Of a stretch of 64,000 nucleotides of DNA, positions 16,613-27,000 are shown in pieces. Within the stretch, counting starts at the first letter, position 1, and the number at the start of each line of letters is the position of its first letter. The position numbers and the translations under genes were made by a program. The notes below the pieces were generated by a model. It ran no database searches. It was not told the DNA's origin and saw only the letters and a program-made list of their open reading frames with translations. Source of the DNA: an uncultured Alphaproteobacteria bacterium (GTDB lineage: Bacteria; Pseudomonadota; Alphaproteobacteria; RF32; CAG-239); assembly GCA_902464275.1 (NCBI GenBank), contig CABQIK010000002.1, forward strand, positions 1 to 64,000, in the 5' to 3' direction.

Positions 16613-17739
16613 TAAACATCAGCCTCAAATTGTGGTTTGCGTTTACGGGCAAAAGTATACGGCGAATAAAAGAACAGCAAATATAAACACACGGCAAACG
16701 GCAACAGACAGTTAGCATACAATACCGGCACAAAATAAAGCGAGCGCCCGGCCAAGTTGGTCAAAATAAGGTCATTGCCCTGAATTAAAATCATAAACAA
16801 AACCGAAAACGAGATAATTTTGGTTTGTCCGCGGCGGTTAAAAGCTCCGATTAAAAGCCCCGTGCAGCCAAGCAAAGCAAACAGCAGATTATACCACGGA
16901 GTAATAACGCGGCGATGCCCCTCAACAATATATTTACGCTTTAAGTCATCGGTTAACGAGGAATCTTTATCTGCCGAAAGCAGTTCTTTTAATGATTTTT
17001 CACGCACTGACGCCGATCTTAGCTTTTTGTCATCAACCGCGCCCATATCAACCGAATAGCGGTCAAACTTTAATGATGAAAATTGACTGCCGTCACGATT
17101 AACTTCTTGCCGCATGCCCTTAATTAAAATAATGCGCGGACTGGTGGCGGTGTACACAATGCGCCCGTGCTCCGCCGACAATGTTACGCGGCTTTGCGGG
17201 TTGCTTTCATCATTTAACAAAATGCCCGACACGGAGCCGTCCGGCTCATGTTTGGAGATAAACACCGTCATGCCGTTTTGCAGAGTGGTAAATTCGCCTT
17301 CGCGGAACATTAAGTGCGAAACGTTGTTTTTAATTTCCCATTCCAAATTACGAAACGTGTTTTCAGCCTCGGGGATGGCGCTGTTTTGCACATAAAAGCC
17401 GAACAATGAAAGCAGCAAGCCCATATAAACCGCAGCCTTGGCATTGTTCCACGGACTGATGCCGGCCGCCTGCATAATTACCAACTCACGGTCAGCCTGC
17501 ATGCGGTTATAAACAAACATTACCGCGGCAAACAAAGCTATCGGCGACAAAATGGAAAACAAGCGCGGCATTAATAAGGAAGTGAGCTCAACAAACAAAT
17601 AAAGCGGCAGGCCTTTATTGGTAACCATTTCCACAAACCTTAACGACTGTGTCAGCCACAGCATGGAAAGCAATGAAAATGACACCAGCAAAAAGCCGGT
17701 TAAAATTTGCTTTAAAATGTACAGGTTCAATTTTTTCAT
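16612..17739 (-). CDS. lptF: LPS export ABC transporter permease LptF
   Basis: About 375 residues, YjgP/YjgQ family. It begins MKKLNLYILKQILTGFLLV, with membrane segments near residues 12-32, 50-75, 95-117 and three more after about 275. The middle (about 125-260) is the periplasmic jellyroll that receives LPS. The conserved cytoplasmic segment DRELVIMQAAGISP contacts the ATPase LptB. I start it at the ATG (17739), not the GTG at 17757; neither has a strong ribosome site. LptG normally follows LptF; here lptD follows at once, so lptG must lie elsewhere or be replaced. Confidence 0.9.
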   Translation of the reverse strand: MKKLNLYILKQILTGFLLVSFSLLSMLWLTQSLRFVEMVTNKGLPLYLFVELTSLLMPRLFSILSPIALFAAVMFVYNRMQADRELVIMQAAGISPWNNAKAAVYMGLLLSLFGFYVQNSAIPEAENTFRNLEWEIKNNVSHLMFREGEFTTLQNGMTVFISKHEPDGSVSGILLNDESNPQSRVTLSAEHGRIVYTATSPRIILIKGMRQEVNRDGSQFSSLKFDRYSVDMGAVDDKKLRSASVREKSLKELLSADKDSSLTDDLKRKYIVEGHRRVITPWYNLLFALLGCTGLLIGAFNRRGQTKIISFSVLFMILIQGNDLILTNLAGRSLYFVPVLYANCLLPFAVCLYLLFFYSPYTFARKRKPQFEADV

Positions 17740-17769
17740 AAACGAGAGTATAAACACATATTTAAAATA

Positions 17770-17827
17770 AAAAAACTACAATTTTACGATACTTCACAAA
17801 AAAATACGGCAAAATTGCAGTTTTTTA
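17770..17827 (-). terminator. Hairpin terminator after grpE
   Basis: AAAAACTACAATTTT (17771-17785) pairs with AAAATTGCAGTTTTT (17811-17825) with one mismatch, downstream of grpE on the minus strand. Confidence 0.6.
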
Positions 17828-17846
17828 ATGCTTGGAGTTAAAAAAA

Positions 17847-18419
17847 TTATTTTCCGCCTTTGGATACAACCACCATTGCCTCACGCAAAATACGGCCGTT
17901 GATTAAATAGCCGGTTTGCAACTCGGCAATAACGGTGCCGGCAGGTTTGTCGGCGTCTTCAACTTCTTGCACAACACGATGATAGTTAGGGTCAAAAACC
18001 GTACCCATGGCGCGCATCGGCTCAATACCGAATTTGGCAAACACGTGATTTAACTCATTTTGAGTAAGCTCAACCCCCTTTAACAGCGCCGTAAAATCAG
18101 CATTACCGTTATCTTCGGCGGCAGCTAACGCGCGTTGCAAATTATCGGCCACGCCGAGTAAATCTTTGGCAAAGGACGAAACTGCGTACTTGTTGTTTTT
18201 TTCAATTTCAGCGGCGCAGCGCTTTTTAACGTTTTCCGAATCGGCCAAAGCTCGTAAAAAATCTTCTTTCAATTTTTGATTTTCAGCTTTAACAAGAGCA
18301 AGTTCATCAGCTTCTTCAGAACATTTTTCGGCATCAGGTTCGGTTTCAGGGGCATTTTCAAGCTCTTCGGCTAAATCAGCATCTTGATTTTTATCGGTAA
18401 ATCCGTGTTCTTTTTTCAT
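17847..18419 (-). CDS. grpE: Nucleotide exchange factor GrpE
   Basis: A 190-residue protein. An acidic N-terminal tail (1-40) leads into a long coiled coil (about 40-110, LALVKAENQKLKEDFLRALADSEN...) and the C-terminal beta domain with the family signature (GIEPMRAMGTVFDPNYHRVVQ...GYLINGRILREAMVVVSKG). GrpE drives ADP release from DnaK. Neither dnaK nor hrcA is adjacent, and no CIRCE element is visible upstream. It stands alone with its own terminator. Confidence 0.96.
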   Translation of the reverse strand: MKKEHGFTDKNQDADLAEELENAPETEPDAEKCSEEADELALVKAENQKLKEDFLRALADSENVKKRCAAEIEKNNKYAVSSFAKDLLGVADNLQRALAAAEDNGNADFTALLKGVELTQNELNHVFAKFGIEPMRAMGTVFDPNYHRVVQEVEDADKPAGTVIAELQTGYLINGRILREAMVVVSKGGK

Positions 18420-18571
18420 TTAATCCTCTTTGAAATAAAAGACATTATTCTTATATAATATGAACTTAGTGACTAAACATTCACAAGTCAAGAGATTAAG
18501 TATTTTTTATGTTGTTCTTTCAAATAAAATGATTATACTAACGGCTATATTATTTATATACGAGAGCGATA

Positions 18572-20599
18572 ATGAATACAACTACACAAACACACAATGA
18601 CGGTTTTTTACATGAGGGGTTTAATCGGAAAAAAGCGCTAAACGTTTTTCAGACTACCCGCGACGCTTATTTGGCCGAAGTGCAAAAAGCGGCTAAAAAT
18701 CAGTGCATAGGTAAAAATAATTGGCCGCAGATTAATGAGATAAGCGCTTGGATGATGTCGGCCGAAACCGCAACTTTTATGAAGTGGGGCGGTTTGGGTA
18801 TGGTTGCCTCAGAATTACCCGAAAGCTTTAACGCCACCTTCGGTAAACACAACCATCATATTTCAATTATCACTCCGATGTATATCGGCAACACCGGCAA
18901 AAAATGCGCTTCGTTTGACGGCAAAACCTACTGCGGAGCCGAAGGCCGTTCCGTTGCCGCCGAAAAAGTTATTACCTTAAAAGTGCCGTTTATCAGCACT
19001 CGCAAAAACTTAACCGTTTATAATGTGGCGGTTTACAAAGCCTCATTTAACAATGTTAATTATATGTTTTTGCACAATGAGCACTTTTTTTCCATTAATC
19101 CGCACAAAACCAACCCGTCGGCACAAGACGGCTGTTATGTGTTAAATGAGCATGGGGTTAATGAAGTTGAGCGTTTTGCTTTTTTTTCAAAAGCCGTTTA
19201 TATGCTGCTTAAAGAATGTGTCAGCTCGGTAAAAAGCGCTTTGCCCTGCCCCAATATTTTAATTGCCAATGACTGGCACAGCGGAGCTTTGGCCGGATTA
19301 TGCAAATACAGCTCCATTATGGAAGTACGCGATAAAAGCATGACGGAAGAAGTTGCCGCGCGGATTCAGAACACGCCGATTATTCATATTGCGCACCACT
19401 TGGGCTATCAGGGATGGGATTATCCGAACACCGCCAAAATTTTGAACTCGCTTTACGAGCACAACGCGCAGGCGGTTTTCAAAAATGCCAAAGCAATCAA
19501 AAACTCTAACCCGCGCACGCCGAATACGCTGATTGTTTATGACTGCTACAATCAGGCGTCGGGCAGTTTTCATTTGGCTGACCGCGTGGTTACCGTTTCA
19601 AAAAATTATATGGAAGAAGTTTCAAAAGAACTGGGCTTCGGGCTTGATTTTCGCGATATTTTGAAAATCAGAAAAAACCATCGCACCTTTTTCGGCATTG
19701 TCAACGGGTATGATAAAAAACTGATTTCGCCGAACAGCAAAAAAATTGAGCACATTAACGAGTATTTCCAAAACTTTAAGTTTAAGGTTTATGATGAAAA
19801 CTCAGTAAAAGAAAAATTAAGCAATAAAAAAGAGTGCATTAAGCTTCTTGCCAAAATCGCCACCGATGAGGCGTACAAGCAAAAAGTTATTCCGCTGATT
19901 GATATTTATCAGTTTGAAAATATTGCTAATTTAGCGCAAAAAGCTGAAAAGATTCCGTTTGTTTGCGCAACCAGCCGTTTGGTGGAGCAAAAAGGCTACG
20001 ATATTGTCGCCAAAGCAATTATTCAGCTTGCAACCGAAAAAGCGGATACCAAGCAGGAATGGCCGATATTTGTTTTGGGCGGCGCCGGCGATTTAGAGCA
20101 ATACAAAATGCTTCAAAACCTTAAAAACGCAGTTAAAAAGATTTGTCCGAAGGCTGCGGAGCGAATTTTTGTATTCCGCGGATATCGTGATGAATTTGCT
20201 TATGCGTTGCAACTTGCGGCTGACTTTTATTTAATGCCGTCGCGTTTTGAGCCTTGCGGTTTAACCCAAATGGAAGCCATGGCTAAAGGAAGCCTGCCGA
20301 TTGCAACTTCTACCGGCGGTTTGGTTGATACCATTAATGATGGTGAAGATGGTTTCAGAACGGAAGTATTTTTTGCCGACGGAGTTAAAGTTTACGGGTC
20401 TAACTTAAAAGCGCAAAAATTCAAGAACAATGAAAACGCCTATGCAGATACCTTGCTCAAAGCGTTAAGATGCTTTTATTTTACGCCGAATGTTATGCAC
20501 ATGATGACTGAAAACGCCATGAAAAAAGATTTTGGTTGGTCGGTGCCGAACGGCTCGGTTTATAAATATTACAAGCTTTTCAAAACCGGAAGTCTATAA
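18572..20599 (+). CDS. glgA: Glycogen/starch synthase (GT5)
   Basis: A 675-residue glycosyltransferase with the two-domain GT-B layout. The N-terminal domain carries MKWGGLGMVASELP, the counterpart of KxGGL in ADP-glucose-type synthases, and NDWHSGAL. The C-terminal domain carries FVCATSRLVEQKGYDIV and the E-x7-E motif region PSRFEPCGLTQMEAMAKGSLP, with STGGLVDTI. It should extend alpha-1,4-glucan chains from a nucleotide glucose. It is about 200 residues longer than bacterial GlgA, with extra N-terminal sequence and a helical insert around residues 385-470. No other glycogen gene is in the window apart from galU at 28442. Confidence 0.85.
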   Translation: MNTTTQTHNDGFLHEGFNRKKALNVFQTTRDAYLAEVQKAAKNQCIGKNNWPQINEISAWMMSAETATFMKWGGLGMVASELPESFNATFGKHNHHISIITPMYIGNTGKKCASFDGKTYCGAEGRSVAAEKVITLKVPFISTRKNLTVYNVAVYKASFNNVNYMFLHNEHFFSINPHKTNPSAQDGCYVLNEHGVNEVERFAFFSKAVYMLLKECVSSVKSALPCPNILIANDWHSGALAGLCKYSSIMEVRDKSMTEEVAARIQNTPIIHIAHHLGYQGWDYPNTAKILNSLYEHNAQAVFKNAKAIKNSNPRTPNTLIVYDCYNQASGSFHLADRVVTVSKNYMEEVSKELGFGLDFRDILKIRKNHRTFFGIVNGYDKKLISPNSKKIEHINEYFQNFKFKVYDENSVKEKLSNKKECIKLLAKIATDEAYKQKVIPLIDIYQFENIANLAQKAEKIPFVCATSRLVEQKGYDIVAKAIIQLATEKADTKQEWPIFVLGGAGDLEQYKMLQNLKNAVKKICPKAAERIFVFRGYRDEFAYALQLAADFYLMPSRFEPCGLTQMEAMAKGSLPIATSTGGLVDTINDGEDGFRTEVFFADGVKVYGSNLKAQKFKNNENAYADTLLKALRCFYFTPNVMHMMTENAMKKDFGWSVPNGSVYKYYKLFKTGSL

Positions 20600-20628
20600 G
20601 CTTTATACATTATTCGCATCATGACTTT

Positions 20629-20660
20629 ATGAAAATCTGCAATGCTATTGCAGATTTTCA
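20629..20660 (+). terminator. Hairpin after glgA
   Basis: GAAAATCTGCAAT pairs perfectly with its inverse (20631-20659) around a GC-containing loop. The T run is short, so termination strength is uncertain. Confidence 0.5.
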
Positions 20661-20697
20661 TAAAATGGTGTTTGTTTTACATTGCATCGTATATTTA

Positions 20698-20792
20698 TAC
20701 AACTTATACACAGCACGGACTCGTAAATATTGCAAAAAAAAAACGCGAGCTAAAATCTTCTTAAATTTAACAATTTGAGGAGATTTTAGCTC
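20698..20792 (+). promoter_or_regulatory. Conserved upstream block of pilin cassette 3
   Basis: TTATACACA (20704-20712), 11-nt spacer, TAAATATTGC, A10, and a hairpin (20747-20792) pairing GAGCTAAAATCTTCT with AGGAGATTTTAGCTC. The ATG follows directly. Confidence 0.8.
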
Positions 20793-21413
20793 ATGAATAC
20801 ACAATCTGGACGTTCTATGGTGGAAATGCTTGGCGTTCTTGCCATTATCGGGGTTTTGTCTGTCGGGGCGATTGCCGGTTATTCTAAAGCCATGTTCAAG
20901 TACAAACTAAATCAGCACGCAGAGGCGGTTAATATGCTGATTAACAACGCTTTGCAAATTAAAGACAAATTGGCATACGAAGCAAACACACTCACGGCAT
21001 ACGGTGATATTTTCAAAAAATTAAACTTACTTCCCGACGGCATAGAATACATTTCCAATGATTATTTACAAGATAAATGGTTTAAAGATAATATTTATAT
21101 ATATCATCACAACTCAAACCAAAACAACCATGGAGCTATACGCTTCGGTTTTCTGCCAACATCGCAAGGCGCGGAAATTTGCCGCAATATTATAATCGCG
21201 GCTAAAGAAAATGCAGCCAACTTATGGCGAACCGTAACTTATATAAATACTGATGACGGCAGTATGAACAATTCTCCGCAAGGAGATTTGTATGGCGACG
21301 CTTACTGTACAAACGGCGTAAATTGTTTGCGAGATTTAAACTTAAACAAAATCAGCCATTTGTGCAATACCTGCAATGGAACTAACTGTATGTTATTTAT
21401 AACTTATAAATAA
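20793..21413 (+). CDS. Type IV prepilin-like protein, cassette copy 3
   Basis: A 206-residue prepilin-like protein, leader MNTQSG, mature start RSMVEMLGVLAIIGVLS. The body belongs to the group with MLINNALQIKDKL, YGDIFKKLNLLPDGIEY and a repeated aromatic region (IYIYHHN), shared with copies 6 and 10. The central ICRNIIIAAKENAANLW helix and the C-terminal LYGDAYC..G..CLRDLNLNKISHLCNTC...C pattern give five cysteines, enough for two disulfides. Its stop lies 1 bp from the end of deoA on the other strand. Confidence 0.87.
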   Translation: MNTQSGRSMVEMLGVLAIIGVLSVGAIAGYSKAMFKYKLNQHAEAVNMLINNALQIKDKLAYEANTLTAYGDIFKKLNLLPDGIEYISNDYLQDKWFKDNIYIYHHNSNQNNHGAIRFGFLPTSQGAEICRNIIIAAKENAANLWRTVTYINTDDGSMNNSPQGDLYGDAYCTNGVNCLRDLNLNKISHLCNTCNGTNCMLFITYK

Positions 21414-21414
21414 A

Positions 21415-22719
21415 TTATTCCACTTTGCCGCAAATAACCGGTGATAAGATTTTTTCCGCCCCGATTTTGATTAAGCGTTTAAGCTCAAAGGCGGCGCGGT
21501 TAAATTCTTCTTCCGTTTCGGCATGAATAAGCGCGAGCGGAGTTTTGGCGTCAACATAATCGCCGATTTGGCAAAACTCACTAAAGCCGGTGACGTAATC
21601 AAGCTTTTGATCCGGATGGACTCTGCCGCCTTTTAAGCCGACCAACAGCATACCGATGTCGCGAACCGACATTTGTTCAACATAACCTTCCGTATCAGCA
21701 AACACCGGACGAATAATATCTGCCCGCGGCAAATAAGAATCCGGATTTTCGGCAAAATCAGCCGGCCCGCCAAACGCATAAACCATCTGCTCAAATTTTT
21801 CCAGAGCGCGGCCGGAAGATAAAGCTTTTGCAATTTTAACTTCGGCCTCCGGCTTGTTTTGGCATAATCCGCAAGAGGTAAGCAACTCTGAACACAAAGC
21901 TTTAGTAACCTTATCTAAGCGAGCCTCAGGATTTTTGTTTTGCAGATATTCCACCGCCTCACGAACTTCCAAAGCATTACCGACCGTACGCCCCAAAACC
22001 TGATTCATATCGGTGATAACCGCCGTGGTTTTGGTACCGGCGCCATTTGCCACTTCAACAATAGAGCGCGCCAAATTTTCAGCGTCTTGCAGAGTTTCCA
22101 TAAACGCGCCGCTGCCGCATTTTAAGTCCATTACCAAAAACTGCAAACCGGCGGCAAGTTTTTTAGATAAAATTGAAGCGGTAATCAGCGGAATTGATTC
22201 CACCGTGCCGCACACATCGCGAATGGCGTAAATCTTTTTATCGGCCGGAGCCAAATTGCCGGTTTGCCCGATAATGGCGCAACCGATTTCAGACACGGTT
22301 TTAACAAACACGTCTTCAGAGGCGGACGTATTATAACCGGGGATAGAATCCAACTTGTCTAAGGTTCCGCCGGTATGCCCCAAGCCGCGGCCGGCAATCA
22401 TCGGCACATAACCGCCGCAAGCCGCCAAAATCGGCGCCAACATCAGGCTGACTTTATCGCCGACACCACCGGTTGAGTGCTTGTCAATCACCGGCCCGTC
22501 AACATGCCAATGCAAAACATCGCCCGAATCACGCATGGCAAGCGTTAAGGCAACGGTTTCTTCTTTATCAAGCCCGTTTAAAAACATTGCCATACTTAAA
22601 GACGCCATTTGGCTGTCGGCAATTTCGCCTTTTACCAAACCGTCAACAAAAAACTTAATTTCCTCTGCCGTAAGTTTTTGCTTATTGCGTTTTTTGCGAA
22701 TAATTTCTTGCGGAAACAT
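21415..22719 (-). CDS. deoA: Thymidine phosphorylase
   Basis: A 434-residue nucleoside phosphorylase II. The family signature is the glycine-rich phosphate loop KHSTGGVGDKVSL, with AGRGLGHTGGTLDKL, VMDLKCGSGAFM and the C-terminal beta-barrel domain (GRVHPDQKLDYVTGF). It converts thymidine and phosphate to thymine and deoxyribose-1-phosphate. It is last in the operon cdd-punA-deoA, where the genes are 1 bp apart, so the three form a nucleoside salvage unit. Confidence 0.95.
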   Translation of the reverse strand: MFPQEIIRKKRNKQKLTAEEIKFFVDGLVKGEIADSQMASLSMAMFLNGLDKEETVALTLAMRDSGDVLHWHVDGPVIDKHSTGGVGDKVSLMLAPILAACGGYVPMIAGRGLGHTGGTLDKLDSIPGYNTSASEDVFVKTVSEIGCAIIGQTGNLAPADKKIYAIRDVCGTVESIPLITASILSKKLAAGLQFLVMDLKCGSGAFMETLQDAENLARSIVEVANGAGTKTTAVITDMNQVLGRTVGNALEVREAVEYLQNKNPEARLDKVTKALCSELLTSCGLCQNKPEAEVKIAKALSSGRALEKFEQMVYAFGGPADFAENPDSYLPRADIIRPVFADTEGYVEQMSVRDIGMLLVGLKGGRVHPDQKLDYVTGFSEFCQIGDYVDAKTPLALIHAETEEEFNRAAFELKRLIKIGAEKILSPVICGKVE

Positions 22720-22720
22720 G

Positions 22721-23524
22721 CTATTTTTCCTCCATGTATGATTGTAATAAACGAGCTAATTTTTTTGAGGCTTCATCGGCTTGCGCCAAAGTTTCGGCAT
22801 GGCTTTGAACCGTTGCCTGCAAGCCGGTTCCCAAATTGGTAATAACCGAAATACCGACCACTTTAATTCCGGCATAAACGGCGGCAATAACTTCAGGCAC
22901 GGTAGACATACCCACCGCATCGGCGCCCAAAATACCAAACGCTTTTACCTCGGCCGGAGTTTCAAAATTGGGTCCTAAAACCATTAAATAAACTCCTTCA
23001 TGGAGCTTTATGTCCTCACGCGCGGCAACGGCTTTAATTTTAGCTGATTGAGCTTTGTTATAAGCCTCGCTCATATCCGGAAAACGCGGGCCGATACTGT
23101 CATCATTGGCGCCGACCAACGGATTGCGGCCACTGAAATTGATATGGTCGGTTATCAGCATTAAGCTTCCGGCCGGCATATCGGGGCGCAATGAGCCGGC
23201 GGCATTGGTCACAATTAAGTTTTTAATGCCGACGGCGGCAAAAGCTGCCATCACATTTTTAATCAGCACCGGCTCATAGCCTTCATACAAATGAAAACGC
23301 CCCTGCATGCAGGCAATAGTTTTACCGGCAATTTCGCCGACTACAAGTTTGCCGGCATGACCTTTAACCGCGCTTGCCGGAAACCCGAGTTCTTTATAAG
23401 CAATTTCGGTTTTATTTTGCAAAGAATCGGCTAAACCGCCAAGACCTGAGCCTAAAATAAGCAAAGTTTCAGGCTTTTTTTCAGCCAAACAGCGACGTAA
23501 ATTTTTAACATAATCAGCCATCAT
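22721..23524 (-). CDS. punA: Purine nucleoside phosphorylase (PNP/MTAP family)
   Basis: A 267-residue trimeric-type PNP. Visible motifs are ILGSGLGGLAD (phosphate loop), GHAGKLVVGEI, MQGRFHLYEGY, VTNAAGSLRPDM and the purine-site segment NFETPAEVKAFGILGADAVGMSTVPE. It splits inosine and guanosine to base and ribose-1-phosphate. It starts MMADYV; the upstream cdd stop is adjacent, and deoA begins 1 bp after its own stop. Confidence 0.94.
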   Translation of the reverse strand: MMADYVKNLRRCLAEKKPETLLILGSGLGGLADSLQNKTEIAYKELGFPASAVKGHAGKLVVGEIAGKTIACMQGRFHLYEGYEPVLIKNVMAAFAAVGIKNLIVTNAAGSLRPDMPAGSLMLITDHINFSGRNPLVGANDDSIGPRFPDMSEAYNKAQSAKIKAVAAREDIKLHEGVYLMVLGPNFETPAEVKAFGILGADAVGMSTVPEVIAAVYAGIKVVGISVITNLGTGLQATVQSHAETLAQADEASKKLARLLQSYMEEK

Positions 23525-23923
23525 TTATTTCAAGCTCCCCTCGTTAAATGAAACCGGCAGTAACTCAGCAATTTTGAGCGACTTTTTAATACCGGTTAAA
23601 TCTGCCAAATGGACGGTGGTTTCAGCATTGCCGAACTCAAAAATACGCTGCAGACACGCGCCGCACGGCGAAACCAACGAATCGCCGCCCGCAACCACCA
23701 CAATATCTTTAATTAAGCGTCCGCCGTCGGCGTTCATGGCGGCAATCGCGCCGGCCTCGGCGCAAGTTCCGCACGGGTATGAAATGTTTTCAACGTTGCA
23801 GCCGGCATAGGTTTTGCCGTTAGCGCATAAAATTGCCGCGCCGACCGCAAAATGCGAATAATGAGCATAAGCATTTTTACGAGCGTTTAATGCTTGAGAA
23901 AAAAGCAAAGATAATTGTGACAT
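23525..23923 (-). CDS. cdd: Cytidine deaminase
   Basis: 132 residues, the short homotetramer type. Zinc motif I is CAEAGAIAAM (with the catalytic Glu) and motif II is SPCGACLQRI. It deaminates cytidine and deoxycytidine to uridines. The ATG at 23923 is preferred because AAGGAATTTAAA precedes it; the in-frame TTG at 23941 lies upstream of that site. It is the first gene of the cdd-punA-deoA salvage operon. Confidence 0.95.
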   Translation of the reverse strand: MSQLSLLFSQALNARKNAYAHYSHFAVGAAILCANGKTYAGCNVENISYPCGTCAEAGAIAAMNADGGRLIKDIVVVAGGDSLVSPCGACLQRIFEFGNAETTVHLADLTGIKKSLKIAELLPVSFNEGSLK

Positions 23924-24027
23924 TTTAAATTCCTTAATCAAAAATTAGTTGATTTATGATACGGATATTATACATTATTCCTATATTTGGCAAAGACTTT
24001 TTATGTTTGTTACAGGAGATTTGTAAA

Positions 24028-27000
24028 GTGCTGAAAAAATTGTTTATCGGATTGATAGTGGTTATCGCTTTGATTATCGGCGGAATCTCGGCCTATATAT
24101 CAACTATTGACTGGAATCAACATAAAGAAAAAATTGCCTCCCGATTTGAAAATATTACCGGTAAAAAAATTGTTTTTGCCGGCGATGTATCGCTTTCATT
24201 ATTTCCGTCACCGTATTTAAGCGCCAAGGACATAAAAATTTATAACTCGGCAACCGATACCGCTCATCCTTTGGCCGTGATTCAAGAAATGATTACCGAT
24301 TTAAGTTTGGTACCGTTGTTGCAAGGCAAGTTTGTGGTTGACAATATGTCGCTCCGCAACCCGAACATTTTAATGGAGTTTGATGAAAACGGCAAATTTA
24401 ACTGGGAATCGGAAATTAATGACCCTGACAGCGCCTCATTTGACAATGTTGACATTGCTTTTAACAGCGTTGTGCTGAAAGATGCTTCCGTGCAAATTAT
24501 TAACCCCGGACTTAACCTTGATATGACATTGCAAAACTTAAACGCCGATATTACCGCCCAAAGTTTGCGCGGCCCGTATCGTGTGGACGGTAATTTTGTA
24601 AAAAACAATAATCCGGCCGGTTTTGCTTTAACCTTCGGCACTTTGTCGGAAAGTTTTGCCACCTCATTAAATTTGGTATTAACCCACCCTTCAAGCGAAA
24701 GTTATGCCCGATTTGACGGCTCTATGCTGCCGAGCAACAACGAAATTAAGGGTAATTTTATTGTTGAAGCCAAAAAACCTTCTGATTTTATTAATGAACT
24801 CAGCGGACAAAACATTTTACCGTCTGATTTTAATTATCCGCTTGCTTTTTCAATAGAAGTCAGCACCAACAAGCAACAAATTGACCTTTCAAGCTTTATT
24901 TTGAAATACGGCGACAATACCGCCGGCGCCGGTAATGTTTTAATTCCGCTTGCCCCGCAAGACGGAAACGACAAACCCAAAATTGAACTCGGTTTTGAAA
25001 TGACCGACCTTGACTTGGAACCGATTGTTGCCGTTATTAAAGGTCAACTTAAAAAATATCAGAATATGCAAAACAAATTTGCACCGGCATTTGACTTTGA
25101 TTTAATTGCCGATGTTAAGGCTGTGCGGTGTCTTTATAACAATCAGTTTGCGCAAGACTTTAATTTACAGGCAGACTTAATCAATAACTCATTAACAATT
25201 AAAAACCTGTCGGCAATTTTGCCCGGCAATACCGATTTCAGAACCGAAGGCTCCGTTTTTGAAAACGAAAAAAATCTTTCATACGATTTTAAGGTAAAAA
25301 CCATGAGCCAAGACTTTTTAAAATTGTTAAACTGGCTTAAAATTGAGATTAAACCTTATTCAGACATGGCTTATCGCAATGCTTTGATTGACTTTGGCTT
25401 ATCGGGTAACTTAAAGCAAATTAAAGTTTCGCCTCTGATGGTAAATTTGGATAAAATAAGCGCGGAAGGCGTTGTGGGTATTATTAATGATTCACGCACC
25501 AAGCTTTTTGTGATTGCGGAAAGCGAATCGGCTGATTTAGACAATTATTTACCGCCGATTTCAGATGATGAAAAACAACTCGCTGTTGACGATAAAATTA
25601 AACTTATGCTCAATAAGTTAAAATTTTTGAATGATTATGACGTGCATTTTGAAGGCAAATTCGGATGGCTGATTTATAACAAACTTAAATTTGAAAACGT
25701 AGAGCTTAATCTTGATTCCGAAAACAGCATTGTTAAAATTAATAATTTGAATATCGGTCAGGCGGCGGCATCTGACTTAAATTTAAGCGGTCAACTTTCA
25801 GGCTTAGGCGTCAGCCCCACCTTTAACAACATTAAATACACTTTTAATTCATCTGATTTTGCCGAGTTCCGAAAAGTTTTCGGCGTGCCGGTACCGCAGA
25901 TGCCATTAATTACGCAAGCTAAAAAAATTAAGTCAAAAGGTATTTTTACCGGCAACATGAACGACATTAACATTAAAACCGTTACTAATCTTGACCGCTT
26001 TAACTCGGTTTATGCCGGAAAAATTTTCAGCTATCAGAACAAACCTAATTTTAAGGGTAAACTTAAATTCAAAACATCGGATTTTACACGTTTTGTGCAA
26101 CAGACCGGTTTTAATTATAACCCTAAAAACATGCCGGCAAACATTTTTACGTTTTTGGGCGATGTTCAGGGCTCGGCCGATAACTGGAAAGCAACCGGCA
26201 TTGACGCATTTGTCGGCACCGATAATTTTAAAGGCGATATTGCGGTTAACTCAGCAGCGGAACGCAGCGTTATAACCGCTGACATCACCGCCAACAAATT
26301 TGAATTTGATCGCTTTTTTTACAATCCGACCGGCACAGGTTCTAAAATCAGCAAACCGATTATTGCCGCCAACAACAGCTCATTTTTTGCCAAACCAGAG
26401 CTTGAAACGGCCGAAATTAATTACGGTTGGCTGAAAGGCTTTGACTTAAACGGCAAATTTAAAATCGGCACTTTAAGCTACAACACGCAATCGGTTAAAA
26501 ATTTTGACACCGCGTTAAGTTTGCATAACGGCAATATAAAAGCGGAAAGATTCAGCTTTAACCAAAACGGCGGCGAAATCAGCGGCGCTTTTGAAATTGA
26601 CACTTCCAAAACTCCGGTAATTAAAGGTTCGGCTGATTTCAAAAACTTTAGCATTACCAATGCGGGCGGCAGCAAATATGCCTTTATCGGCGGCGATTTA
26701 CGCGCTAAGGCTGAGTTTGAAGCTCCGGCAACTTCAGTGGCGGAAGCGTTTAATCAGCTTAATGCCAAAATATCGGTTGATGTTGACAACGCCGTATTTA
26801 AGGGTTGGGACATGGAATTTATTGAAGATGATTTAAGCACCCGCACCCGCTCCGACAAACTTTTTGACATGCTGTTTTCTAATTTGCAAAAAGGCGAATC
26901 GCGGTTTGAAGTTGTCGGCGCCGAAATTAATATTGTAAACGGGAACTACTCGTTTAAAGACGCGCTGATGGCTTCAGGCTTGGTTACCATTGATGTTAAC

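Noticed and set aside
18420..18571. CIRCE or a clear heat-shock promoter in front of grpE
   Set aside because: No TTAGCACTC-N9-GAGTGCTAA, and the CTTGAC found has a spacer too long to a possible -10.
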